A stretch of 64,000 bases of DNA from Roseomonas elaeocarpi. GTDB lineage: Bacteria; Pseudomonadota; Alphaproteobacteria; Acetobacterales; Acetobacteraceae. The notes beneath the pieces are model-generated. The model made no database searches. It saw nothing but the letters and a program-made list of their open reading frames with translations, and was not told the DNA's origin. Positions 48,324-56,669 of the stretch are shown piece after piece. The DNA lies in assembly GCF_042433915.1 (NCBI RefSeq), contig NZ_JBHLUN010000013.1:62001-126000 (forward strand). Direction: 5' to 3'. How positions within the stretch are numbered: the stretch's first letter is position 1; each line of letters begins with the position of its first letter. A program made the position numbers and the translations under genes.

Positions 48324-49742
48324 CTACGCCGCGGCCAGAAGTTCCGGCTTGTCCGCAACGCCCCATCCCGCGGTGATCTTTTCCACCGTGCGGCCGACGC
48401 GCAGCACCGTCGCCTCGTCGAAGGGGCGCCCCACGATCTGCGCCGACAGCGGCAGCCCCGTGCCCGACAGGCCGGCGGGCATGGACAGCGCCGGGTTGCC
48501 GGTGACGTTGAAGGGCATGCTCTGGATCGGCCAGGTCATTGCCCGGTCCGGCGGGAACTGCGCGAAGGCGGGTGCGGGGCCCAGCGCGCAGGCGGTCAGC
48601 AGAACGTCGTGCTGCCGCAGCGCCTCGTTGTTCACCACCATCGACAACTCGCGACGCATCCGCTGCGCCTGGACGTAGTCGGCGGCGCTGATCGCCGCAC
48701 CCACCACCAGGCGCAGGAACAGCAGCTCGCCGAAATCGCCCGGACGCTCGCGCAGGTCCTTCTCGTGGATCGCGTAGGCTTCCGAGGTCAGGATGACGCG
48801 GCCGCAGGCGCTGAACTGCTCGAAGCTCGGCAGCGTCACCTCTTCCACGATGGCGCCCGCCTGGGCCAGCGCCTCCGCCAGCCGGTCGAGCGAGCGCACC
48901 ACCTCGGGCGAAAGCCCTTCGGCATCGCGGTACAGGTTGCGCGGCAGCCCGACGCGCAGGCCGGCGACGCCCGCTTCCAGGTCGCGCCGCAGGTTCGCCG
49001 CGGGCTTGTCGGCGCTGGCGGGATCGAGCGGATCGTAGCCCGCGATGATCTCGGTGGTGATCGCCGCGTCCTCCACCGTGCAGCTCAGCGGCCCGCAATG
49101 ATCGAGCGTGTAGGAAAGCGGGAACACGCCGCGCCGGCTGACCAGCCCGTAGGTCGGCTTCAGCCCCACCGTGCCGCAATAGGCGGCAGGCCCGCGGATC
49201 GAGCCGCCGGTGTCGGAGCCCATCGCCGTGCGCACCAGCCGCGCCGCGACCGCGGCGCCCGAACCGGAGGAGGAGCCGCCGGTGACGTGGTCGGTGTTCC
49301 ACGGGTTGCGCGCGGGCGGGAAGGGCAGGTCGAAGCTCGGCCCGCCCATGGCGAATTCATGGGTCGCGAGCTTGCCCATCAGCACGCCGCCGGCCGCCGC
49401 CAGCTTCGCGCCCGACACGCTGTCCTCGGTGGGGATGTTGTCGATCAGCAGCTTGGAATGACAGGTCGTGCGGATGCCGGCCGTGTTGTAGATGTCCTTC
49501 AGCGCGTAGGGCACGCCGTGTAGCGGCCCGCGGTCCTGCCCGGCCGCCAGCTCCCGATCCGCGCGCTCCGCATCGGCGAGCGCGCGTTCCTCCGTCACCA
49601 GCACGAAGGAATGCAGGCTGCCGTCGATCGCCTTGATGCGGTTCAGCGTGTCCTGCGTCAGCGCCACCGAGGTCAGGCTGCCGTCGCGCAGGCGCGTCCC
49701 GGCCTCGGCGATGGAAAGGTCTTCCAGCTTGGTGTCGGTCAT
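48324..49742 (-). CDS. Amidase-signature hydrolase (second, AtzE/GatA-like)
   Basis: Amidase of 472 aa with the full triad: Lys82 in GVPYALKDIYNTAG, cis-Ser in VTGGSSSGSGAAVAA (155-165) and Ser181 in GSDTGGSIRGPAAYCG. It shares the family fold with the first amidase but is clearly diverged, so this is not a recent duplication. Its ATG overlaps the stop of a 68-aa DUF4089 gene by 4 nt (ATGA), again the AtzG-AtzE layout. It is not tRNA-dependent GatA, since no GatB or GatC is present. The substrate is probably an imported amide. Confidence 0.9.
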   Translation of the reverse strand: MTDTKLEDLSIAEAGTRLRDGSLTSVALTQDTLNRIKAIDGSLHSFVLVTEERALADAERADRELAAGQDRGPLHGVPYALKDIYNTAGIRTTCHSKLLIDNIPTEDSVSGAKLAAAGGVLMGKLATHEFAMGGPSFDLPFPPARNPWNTDHVTGGSSSGSGAAVAARLVRTAMGSDTGGSIRGPAAYCGTVGLKPTYGLVSRRGVFPLSYTLDHCGPLSCTVEDAAITTEIIAGYDPLDPASADKPAANLRRDLEAGVAGLRVGLPRNLYRDAEGLSPEVVRSLDRLAEALAQAGAIVEEVTLPSFEQFSACGRVILTSEAYAIHEKDLRERPGDFGELLFLRLVVGAAISAADYVQAQRMRRELSMVVNNEALRQHDVLLTACALGPAPAFAQFPPDRAMTWPIQSMPFNVTGNPALSMPAGLSGTGLPLSAQIVGRPFDEATVLRVGRTVEKITAGWGVADKPELLAAA

Positions 49743-49945
49743 GCCTTGGCCCTCGTGATGGTGTCGAGACTGTAGGTGCCGGCAGGCTCCGCCGCCGCGG
49801 TGCGCGGCTGCCGCAGCACCGGCAGCATCTTCATCAGGTCCTGGTAGGATTCGAGGACGCCGCGATAGCGCCCTTCCGGCAGGGTGATCCCGGCACGCTG
49901 CAACAACATGTCCAGCTGCGGATCGTGATCCGTCGTGTCCGTCAT
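49739..49945 (-). CDS. AtzG-like small subunit (DUF4089), second
   Basis: Protein of 68 aa, matching the length of AtzG and of the first small subunit at 46351. The sequence MTDTTDHDPQLDMLLQRAGI continues with LPEGRYRGVLESYQDLMKMLPVLRQPR. Similarity to the first copy is mostly in size, position and helical pattern rather than residues. The ATG at 49945 has GGAG 6 nt upstream; the longer frame to 50089 is not supported. Coupled to the amidase gene by ATGA, it heads the minus-strand operon divergent from the importer. Confidence 0.78.
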   Translation of the reverse strand: MTDTTDHDPQLDMLLQRAGITLPEGRYRGVLESYQDLMKMLPVLRQPRTAAAEPAGTYSLDTITRAKA

Positions 49946-50271
49946 GGGCAACTCCGTCTTTATGCGCACCTTCCCGCGCCCTGGCGGAACACGAGGGCGG
50001 AACACGAGCGGCACGACGTGGACGAGGCTACATCCATCTTTTCGGCCTTGTCGTGCGCGAAGTTGCGGCCGTCCCGACGCAACGCCCACGATGCGGGAGT
50101 TTTCCGTGGCGCCTTTGTGCAGCTTGCACGAATCAGCGCCACAACCCTGCGTGGCAGGCGGATTTAGACGTCACGCGGGCCAAGCTTTGCTCGATACACC
50201 CCCAACAATTGCGGCACAGTTTTCCCGTTGCCAGCGCCCGCGCGGTGCGACGGCCGGCCACAGGAGACGAG
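49946..50271. other. Divergent control region, amidase operon / importer operon
   Basis: This 326-bp gap lies between the small-subunit gene (minus) and the binding-protein gene (plus). An 8-bp inverted repeat TTTGTGCA-GCT-TGCACGAA (50115-50133, one mismatch) near its middle is the best operator candidate. No clear -35/-10 pair was identified, and no protein or RNA gene is recognised. Confidence 0.45.
50115..50133. promoter_or_regulatory. Candidate operator palindrome
   Basis: TTTGTGCA (50115-50122) and TGCACGAA (50126-50133) are inverted with one mismatch around GCT. It is centred between the divergent amidase and importer operons, where a shared regulator would bind. No regulator gene lies in this block. 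Confidence 0.3.
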
Positions 50272-51870
50272 ATGGTTTTCGCTTCCCTCCGCTACGGCGC
50301 AGCCTTTCTTTCCGTCACGGCGCTTCTCGCCGCCGCCCCCGCACCATCCCGCGCCGAGAGTGTCCTGCGCGTCGCCATGACGGCGGGCGACGTCCCGCTC
50401 ACCGCCGGCCTGCCGGACCAGGGTTTCGAGGGCTGGCGCTTCGTCGGCTACAATCTTTATGACTCCCTCGTGCTGTGGGACCTGTCCCGCTCCGACCGCA
50501 TCGCCGACATCAAGCCCGGCCTCGCGACCTCCTGGCAGGTGGACCCGAACAACAATAAGCGCTGGGTCATGCAGCTGCGGCAGGGCGTGAAGTTCCACGA
50601 TGGCTGCCCCTTCACGGCGCAGGACGTGGTCTGGAACATGGAGCGCTACACCAAGGAGAGCGCGCCGCAGTTCAACGCCCGGCAGTTCGCCTTCGCGCGC
50701 GGCTACCTCACCAACTACGACGGCGTGGAGGCGGTGGACGAGCACACCGTCGCCTTTACCACCAAGACGCCCGACAGTCTGTTTCCGTACAATCTCAGCT
50801 TCCTGATGATGGTGAGCCGCTGCGCCTCGGAAGCGGTGAAGAACGACGCCGACGCCTTCGCGCGCAACCCGTCCGGCACGGGCCCCTACCGCTTCAGCCG
50901 CATGGTCCCGGGCGAGCGGCTGGAGCTCGTGCCCAACCGCGACTACTGGGACAAGGAGCGCATCCCCAAGCAGGACCGGCTGGTGCTGCTGCCGATGCCG
51001 GAAGCCTCGACCCGCACCGCCTCGCTGCTGTCGGGCCAGGTGGACTGGATCGAGGCGCCGGCCCCGGATGCGATCCCGCGCCTGAAGTCGTCGGGCATGC
51101 AGGTGATCACCAACGCCTACCCGCATAACTGGGCCTACCAGCTCAACTTCGTGGACAAGCCCTTCAACGACATCCGGGTGCGGCAGGCGGCGAACTACGC
51201 GCTGAACCGCGATGACATGGTGGAGCTGCTGGGCGGCATCGCGCTGCCGGGCTACGCCACGCTGCCGCCCTCCACGCCGTATTTCGGCAACCCGGTGCGC
51301 TACGAGTACAACCCCGACAAGGCCAAGGCCCTGCTCAAGGAAGCGGGCTGCCTGCCCTGCAAGGTGAGCTTCGCCATCTCCACCTCCGGCTCGGGCCAGA
51401 TGCAGCCGCTGCCGATGAACGAACTGGTGAAAGCGCAGCTGGAGGCGGTGGGCTTCGAGGTCAACCTCGAGGTCATGGACTGGAACGCCCTGCTGCAGGT
51501 GAGCCGCGACGGCGTGGACAAGAACCACAACATCAGCGGCATCAACATCAGCCGCGCCACGCAGGACCCGTTCAACGGCATGCTCCGTCACGTCATGACG
51601 GCGCAGTGGGCACCCAAGGGCAGCAACTGGGGTCATTTCACCGACCCCAAGATCGACGAGCTGGTGGATCAGGTCATGAACACCTTCGACGCCGAGAAGC
51701 GCCTTCCCCTCCTGACCCAGATCCACGAGCGCATGAGCGAGCAGGCCGTGATGATCTGGGTGGCGCACGACCTGAACCCGCGCGCCCTCTCGCCCCGCGT
51801 CCACAACTTCGTCCAGGCGCAGAGCTGGTTCCAGGACCTCACCAACGTCACGGTCGACCCGCCGCGCTGA
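50272..51870 (+). CDS. Peptide-type ABC transporter substrate-binding protein
   Basis: Periplasmic family-5 (DppA/OppA type) binding protein of 532 aa. The signal peptide MVFASLRYGAAFLSVTALLA continues to AAPAPSRA, with mature ESVLRVAMTAGD. Family features are NLYDSLVLWDLSRSDRIADIKPGLATSW, LRQGVKFHDGCPFTAQDVVWNMER, FARNPSGTGPYRF and DIRVRQAANYALNRDDMVELL. GGAGA precedes the ATG at 50272. It leads a plus-strand operon with both permeases, both ATPases, a hydrolase and an asparaginase-like enzyme. The ligand is probably not a plain peptide, given these hydrolases. Confidence 0.92.
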   Translation: MVFASLRYGAAFLSVTALLAAAPAPSRAESVLRVAMTAGDVPLTAGLPDQGFEGWRFVGYNLYDSLVLWDLSRSDRIADIKPGLATSWQVDPNNNKRWVMQLRQGVKFHDGCPFTAQDVVWNMERYTKESAPQFNARQFAFARGYLTNYDGVEAVDEHTVAFTTKTPDSLFPYNLSFLMMVSRCASEAVKNDADAFARNPSGTGPYRFSRMVPGERLELVPNRDYWDKERIPKQDRLVLLPMPEASTRTASLLSGQVDWIEAPAPDAIPRLKSSGMQVITNAYPHNWAYQLNFVDKPFNDIRVRQAANYALNRDDMVELLGGIALPGYATLPPSTPYFGNPVRYEYNPDKAKALLKEAGCLPCKVSFAISTSGSGQMQPLPMNELVKAQLEAVGFEVNLEVMDWNALLQVSRDGVDKNHNISGINISRATQDPFNGMLRHVMTAQWAPKGSNWGHFTDPKIDELVDQVMNTFDAEKRLPLLTQIHERMSEQAVMIWVAHDLNPRALSPRVHNFVQAQSWFQDLTNVTVDPPR

Positions 51871-51886
51871 GCGGAAGGAAGGTTTC

Positions 51887-52840
51887 ATGCTCGCCTATAT
51901 CCAGCGTCGCCTCTTCGCGGTGGTGCCGATCGCGCTGGGCGTGACGGTGATCTGCTTCGCCCTGGTCTACCTGGCCCCGGGCGACCCGATCCAGTCCATC
52001 CTGCCGCCTGACGCCGATGCGGAAACGGTGGACCGGCTGAAGCACCTCTACGGCCTGGATCAGCCGCTGCCCTTCCAGTACCTGAACTGGCTCGGGCGCG
52101 TGCTGGTCGGCAACTTCGGCAACTCCATCGCCACCGGCCGTCCCGTCCTGGATGAGATCGGGCGCTCGCTCGGCAACACCGTGCTGCTGTCGCTGCTCTC
52201 GATCCTCACCGCCTTTCCGCTGGCGATCCTGCTGGGCACGATCGCCGGCTACCGCGCCGGCGGCTGGCTCGACCGCGTGGTGACCGGCACTGCCATCCTG
52301 GGCGTGTCGGTGCCGAACTACTGGCTCGGCATCGTGCTGGTGATCATCTTCGCGGTGGAATACCAGCTGCTGCCGGCCTCCGGGATGGGGCCGGGCACGG
52401 GGCCGTTTAACCCGCTCGACTGGAACCAGCTCCGCTTCGTGATCCTGCCGGTGATCACGCTGTCGATGATCCCGGTGGGCATCATCGCCCGCACCGCCCG
52501 CGCCTCGATCGCCGAGGTCATGGCGCAGGACTTCGTGGTCACGCTGCGCGCCAACGGCTTGCCCGAGCGCATGGCGATCCGACACGTGCTGAAGAACGCG
52601 CTGCCCTCGGTTCTCGCGGTGATGGGGCTGCAGTTCGGCACGCTGATGGGCGGCTCGATCCTGGTGGAAACCGTGTTCGCCTGGCCCGGCACCGGCTTCC
52701 TGCTCAGCAAGGCCATCCTGGCCCGCGACATCCCGGTTCTCCAGGGCACGATCCTGGTGCTGGCCATGATCTTCGTGGTGACCAACCTCCTGGTCGACCT
52801 CGTGCAGACCTCGATCGACCCGCGGATCAAGCGCGTTTGA
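51887..52840 (+). CDS. Peptide-type ABC transporter permease (DppB-like)
   Basis: Inner-membrane permease of 317 aa with six helices. It begins MLAYIQRRLFAVVPIALGVTVICFALVYLAPGDP, the standard DppB start, where the Gly-Asp-Pro is conserved. GTLMGGSILVETVFAWPGTGFLLSKAILARDIPVLQG is the family's C-terminal signature. The EAA-like loop is ARASIAEVMAQDFVVTLRANGLPERMAIRHVLKNALPSV. GGAAGG precedes the ATG, 16 nt after the binding-protein stop. Confidence 0.94.
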   Translation: MLAYIQRRLFAVVPIALGVTVICFALVYLAPGDPIQSILPPDADAETVDRLKHLYGLDQPLPFQYLNWLGRVLVGNFGNSIATGRPVLDEIGRSLGNTVLLSLLSILTAFPLAILLGTIAGYRAGGWLDRVVTGTAILGVSVPNYWLGIVLVIIFAVEYQLLPASGMGPGTGPFNPLDWNQLRFVILPVITLSMIPVGIIARTARASIAEVMAQDFVVTLRANGLPERMAIRHVLKNALPSVLAVMGLQFGTLMGGSILVETVFAWPGTGFLLSKAILARDIPVLQGTILVLAMIFVVTNLLVDLVQTSIDPRIKRV

Positions 52841-52853
52841 AGGAGCTCCCGCC

Positions 52854-53768
52854 ATGAGCACCCCCGCCCTGAGCACGCCCGTCAGCCACCATGCCACCTC
52901 AACCGCCGCGGCACCCGCCCCGCACAAGGTGCGCGGCTACTGGGGCACGGTCGGCTACCGGCTGCGCCACGACTACGTCACGCTGTTCTTCGGCCTCGTG
53001 CTGCTGATCATCGTCCTGTGCGCCATCCTCTCGCCCTGGCTCGCACCCTTCGATCCCTACAAGGAAAGCATCGTCCGCCGGCTCAAGATGCCGGGATACA
53101 TGGGCCACACGCTGGGCACCGACGAGCTCGGGCGCGACATGCTGTCCCGCCTGCTCTACGGCGGCCGGCTGACGCTGCTGATGGGCTTCGTGCCGGTGGC
53201 CGTCGCCACCGTGGTGGGCGGCGGGCTGGGCGTGATCGCCGGGCTGCTGGGCGGCTGGGTCAACACGCTGATCATGCGCGTGATGGACGTGTTCTACGCC
53301 TTTCCGTCCGTGCTGCTGGCCGTCGCCATATCGGGCGCCATGGGCGGCGGCGTGGGCAACGCCTTCATCGCCCTGTCGCTGGTGTTCATCCCGCCGCTCT
53401 GCCGCGTGGCCGAGACCGCCACGACCCAGGTCCGCGCGCTCGACTTCGTGGACGCGGCCAAGGCCACCGGCGCGCCGGTGCTGACGGTGCTGTGGCACCA
53501 CGTGCTGGGCAACGTGCTGGGCCCGATCCTGGTCTACGCCTCGGGCATGATCAGCGTCGGCATCCTGCTGGGCTCGGGCCTCAGCTTCCTCGGCATGGGC
53601 GTGAAGCCGCCCGAGCCCGACTGGGGCCTGATGCTGAACACGCTGCGCCAGGCGATCTACGTCAACCCGCTGGTGGCCGCCATGCCGGGCATCGCGATCT
53701 TCGTCACCTCGGTAAGCATCAACATGGTGAGCGACGGCCTGCGCTCGGCCATGGATGTGCGGATCTGA
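52854..53768 (+). CDS. Peptide-type ABC transporter permease (DppC-like)
   Basis: Inner-membrane permease of 304 aa. A 30-residue polar N-terminus precedes the first helix (VTLFFGLVLLIIVLCAILSPWLAPFDPY). The DppC hallmark GHTLGTDELGRDMLSRLLYGGRLTLLMGFVPVAVATVVGG is intact, and the EAA loop is TTQVRALDFVDAAKATGAPVLTVLWHHVLGNVLGPILV. A Shine-Dalgarno (GGAG) lies before the ATG, 13 nt after dppB-like. Confidence 0.94.
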   Translation: MSTPALSTPVSHHATSTAAAPAPHKVRGYWGTVGYRLRHDYVTLFFGLVLLIIVLCAILSPWLAPFDPYKESIVRRLKMPGYMGHTLGTDELGRDMLSRLLYGGRLTLLMGFVPVAVATVVGGGLGVIAGLLGGWVNTLIMRVMDVFYAFPSVLLAVAISGAMGGGVGNAFIALSLVFIPPLCRVAETATTQVRALDFVDAAKATGAPVLTVLWHHVLGNVLGPILVYASGMISVGILLGSGLSFLGMGVKPPEPDWGLMLNTLRQAIYVNPLVAAMPGIAIFVTSVSINMVSDGLRSAMDVRI

Positions 53769-53773
53769 CGCGT

Positions 53774-54874
53774 ATGAGCACCAGCCTCCAAGCCCCCGCC
53801 CAGCCGGCGCGCTGGCACGAACCCGACCCGCGCGACGTCGGCGGCCCGGCGCAGCCGCTGCTCGACGTCCGCGACCTGCGCAAGCACTTTCCCTTGCGCG
53901 GCGGCGCGCTGCAGCGCGTCACCGGCCATGTCCGCGCCGTGGACGGCGTCAGCTTCCAGGTGATGAAGGGCGAAACGCTGGGCGTCGTGGGCGAGAGCGG
54001 CTGCGGCAAGTCCACGCTGGCGCGCCTGCTGATCCGCCTCATCAACCCCGACGCCGGCGAGCAGATCTTCGACGGCGAGGAAGTCGCCGCCCCGCGCGGC
54101 ATCACCGTCGCCGCGATGCGCCGGCAGGTGCAGATGGTGTTTCAGGACAGCGCTTCCTCGCTCAACCCGCGCATGCCGGTGCAGGGCTCCGTCGCCTTCG
54201 GCCCCATCGCGCACGGCGTGGCACGCCCCGACGCCCTGGCGCTGGCGCGGGAACTTCTGCTCAAGGTCGGCCTCAATCCCGCGCTGTTCGGCCCCCGCTA
54301 CCCGCACGAGCTTTCGGGCGGGCAGAAGCAGCGCGTGAACATCGCCCGCGCGCTGGCGCTGCGCCCGCGCATGGTCATTCTTGATGAGGCCGTCTCGGCC
54401 CTCGACAAGAGCGTGGAGGCGCAGGTGCTCAACCTCCTTCGCGCCCTCAAGCAGGAGCTGAACCTCACCTACATCTTCATCTCCCACGACCTCAGCGTGG
54501 TGCGCTGGATCAGCGACCGGGTGATGGTGATGTACCTGGGCGAGGTGGTGGAGATCGGCCCCTCGGAAGCGCTCTACAACGCCCCGCGCCATCCCTATAC
54601 CCAGGCGCTGCTGCGCTCCCACCCCTCGATGGACCCGGATCACCGGATGGAGGAGCCGCCGATCACCGGCGACCCGCCCAACCCGGTGAACCCGCCGTCG
54701 GGCTGCCGCTTCCGCACCCGCTGCCCTTATGCGGAGGCCGTCTGCGCCGCGGTGGCACCGCGCCTGGGCGACAGCAGCACCCCGGGCGCCCATTGCGCCG
54801 CCTGCCACATCCAGGACCCGGCCTCCGGCCACAGCCTGGCGGGCCGCGCCGACGTGCCGGCCGCCTTCCATTGA
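53774..54874 (+). CDS. Peptide-type ABC ATP-binding protein (DppF/OppF-like)
   Basis: Cytoplasmic ATPase of 366 aa: Walker A GESGCGKST, Q-loop VFQDSASSLNPRM, signature LSGGQKQRVNIARAL, Walker B MVILDEAVSALD and H-loop ISHDLSVVRWI. The C-terminal oligopeptide extension includes a Cys pattern (GCRFRTRCPYAEAVC...CAAC) that fits the iron-sulfur or zinc site reported in DppD/OppF proteins. The ATG at 53774 is 5 nt after the permease stop; the longer frame is inside that gene. The gene order F before D is reversed from the usual D-F. Confidence 0.92.
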   Translation: MSTSLQAPAQPARWHEPDPRDVGGPAQPLLDVRDLRKHFPLRGGALQRVTGHVRAVDGVSFQVMKGETLGVVGESGCGKSTLARLLIRLINPDAGEQIFDGEEVAAPRGITVAAMRRQVQMVFQDSASSLNPRMPVQGSVAFGPIAHGVARPDALALARELLLKVGLNPALFGPRYPHELSGGQKQRVNIARALALRPRMVILDEAVSALDKSVEAQVLNLLRALKQELNLTYIFISHDLSVVRWISDRVMVMYLGEVVEIGPSEALYNAPRHPYTQALLRSHPSMDPDHRMEEPPITGDPPNPVNPPSGCRFRTRCPYAEAVCAAVAPRLGDSSTPGAHCAACHIQDPASGHSLAGRADVPAAFH

Positions 54875-54888
54875 CGGGGAACAGCACG

Positions 54889-55920
54889 ATGGAAGGTCTC
54901 GCGGCGAACCCGCTTCCCACGTCCCCGGCGGCACCGCCCCTGGTGGAGGTCGAGGACCTCAACGTCCGCTTCGTCACGCGCGAAAGCACGGTGCGCGCGG
55001 TGAACGGCGTCAGCTTCACCATGGCCCCCGGCGAGGTGCTCTGCATGCTGGGCGAGAGCGGCTCGGGCAAGAGCGTCACCATGCGCGCGCTGATGCGCCT
55101 GCTGCCGCCGAAGCGCGCCCGCATCGACGGCCGCGTGCGCGTGGCGGGCCAGGACGTGCTGGCGATGGATGACGGGGCGCTGCGCCGCTTCCGTGGCGGC
55201 ACCGTGTCGATGATCTTTCAGGAACCGATGACCGCCTTCGACCCCGTGGCGCGGGTGGGCGACCAGATCGCCGAGGTCGTGGCGCTGCACCGTGGCACCA
55301 GCCGCAAGGCCGGCCGCGCGCGGGCGCTGGAACTCTTCGACCTGGTGAAGATCCCCTCCGCCCAGCGCCGCCTCGACGCCTACCCGCACGAGCTCTCGGG
55401 GGGCCTGCGCCAGCGCGCGATGATCGCGATGGCGCTGAGCTGCGAACCGAAGCTGTTGCTGGCGGATGAGCCCACCACCGCGCTCGACGCCACGGTGCAG
55501 ATCCAGGTGCTGATCCTGCTGCGCCGCCTCCAGCGCGAGATGGGCATGTCGGTGATCTTCGTGACCCACGACCTCGGCGTCGCGGCCGAGATCGCGGACC
55601 GCGTGGCGGTGATGTATGCCGGGCGCGTGGTGGAAAGCGGCACGGTGCGGCAGGTGCTGCGCGACCCGCTGCACCCCTATACCGGCGGGCTGCTCGCTTC
55701 CACCGTGCATGACCAGCCGCGCGACCGCGACCTGGAAACCATCGCCGGCGCGCCGCCCGATCTTCGCAACCTGCCGCCCGGCTGCAAGTTCGCGCCGCGC
55801 TGCCCGCAGGTGGGCGGCGAATGCCTCGGCGCCGAGCCCGACGCCCGCCACCCCGTCGCCGGCCGCATGGCCCGCTGCGTCCGCGTTCCCCACCACCAGC
55901 ACGAAAGGGAGTTCGCCTGA
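54889..55920 (+). CDS. Peptide-type ABC ATP-binding protein (DppD/OppD-like)
   Basis: Second ATPase of the importer, 343 aa: Walker A GESGSGKSV, signature LSGGLRQRAMIAMAL, Walker B LLLADEPTTALDATVQ, H-loop VTHDLGVAAEIADRVAVMYAGRVVE. The C-terminal extension again carries a Cys cluster (GCKFAPRCPQVGGEC...MARC). The ATG at 54889 lies 14 nt after the previous stop. Its TGA overlaps the ATG of the cysteine hydrolase gene (ATGA), so transport and hydrolysis genes are translationally coupled. Confidence 0.92.
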   Translation: MEGLAANPLPTSPAAPPLVEVEDLNVRFVTRESTVRAVNGVSFTMAPGEVLCMLGESGSGKSVTMRALMRLLPPKRARIDGRVRVAGQDVLAMDDGALRRFRGGTVSMIFQEPMTAFDPVARVGDQIAEVVALHRGTSRKAGRARALELFDLVKIPSAQRRLDAYPHELSGGLRQRAMIAMALSCEPKLLLADEPTTALDATVQIQVLILLRRLQREMGMSVIFVTHDLGVAAEIADRVAVMYAGRVVESGTVRQVLRDPLHPYTGGLLASTVHDQPRDRDLETIAGAPPDLRNLPPGCKFAPRCPQVGGECLGAEPDARHPVAGRMARCVRVPHHQHEREFA

Positions 55921-56669
55921 TGTCCGCCCAACCCGCCGTCGAGCCGATCACCGAGACCACCGGCCCGCACCGCACCCACATCCCGGCCGAGATCGTGGCC
56001 CGCGTGCTTGCCCGCCGCGGCACGATCCACCCCTTCGCCGACCTCGACCCCGCGCGCACCGCGCTGGTGGTGGTGGACCTGCAGAACGGCTTCATGCGCC
56101 CCGACCTGGGCTTCGCCGCCGTGGCCACGGCGCCCGCCATCGTGCCGGCGGTGAACCGCTTGGCCCGCGCGCTGCGCACCGCCGGCGGCAAGGTGTTCTG
56201 GATCAAGAACACCTCCGACGAGCGCTCCCGCCGCGAATGGTCGATCATGGAAACCTTCAACCTTCCCGAGCGCGTGGCGGCGCGCAACCGCACCATGTCG
56301 GAAGGTTCGGAGGGCCATGACCTGTGGCCGACGCTGGAAGTCCTGCCCGAGGACGCGGTGGTGCTGAAGTACCGCTACAGCGCCTTCCTCCAGGGCGCCT
56401 CGGACCTGCCGGAGATGCTGCGCGCCGAAGGCTTCGACACGGTGCTGATCACCGGCACCGTCACCAGCGTGTGCTGCGAAAGCTCGGCACGCGACGCCGC
56501 GATGCTGAACTTCCGCACCGTCATGGTGTCGGACGGCAATGCCGGCTTCACCGACGCCGAGCACAACGCCGCGCTGACCGCCTTCTACAGCACCTTCGGT
56601 GACGTGCTCAGCGTGGCGGAGATCGAGGCGATCCTGAGCGACGCCACCGCGACCCGGGCCGCGGCGTGA
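55920..56669 (+). CDS. Cysteine hydrolase, isochorismatase fold (BiuH/N-carbamoylsarcosinase-like)
   Basis: Protein of 249 aa with the Asp-Lys-Cys triad: Asp53 in LVVVDLQNGFM, Lys150 in VVLKYRYSAF and Cys185 in TGTVTSVCCESSARDA. Relatives hydrolyse biuret, N-carbamoyl compounds, nicotinamide or ureidoacrylate. The N-terminal region HIPAEIVARVLARRG resembles the biuret/ureidoacrylate hydrolase group. It follows the importer with an ATGA overlap and precedes an asparaginase-like gene with a GTGA overlap. Together with the two amidases it suggests stepwise amide or ureide breakdown. The exact substrate is open. Confidence 0.88.
   Translation: MSAQPAVEPITETTGPHRTHIPAEIVARVLARRGTIHPFADLDPARTALVVVDLQNGFMRPDLGFAAVATAPAIVPAVNRLARALRTAGGKVFWIKNTSDERSRREWSIMETFNLPERVAARNRTMSEGSEGHDLWPTLEVLPEDAVVLKYRYSAFLQGASDLPEMLRAEGFDTVLITGTVTSVCCESSARDAAMLNFRTVMVSDGNAGFTDAEHNAALTAFYSTFGDVLSVAEIEAILSDATATRAAA

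Noticed and set aside
48324..49945. Minus-strand amidase plus small subunit as GatA-GatC of the tRNA amidotransferase
   Set aside because: There is no GatB, the small protein is 68 aa and not GatC-like, and the gene neighbourhood is catabolic.
50053..50271. Extended N-terminus of the dipeptide-type binding protein
   Set aside because: The extra 73 residues do not resemble a protein, and the signal peptide with its ribosome binding site begins at 50272.
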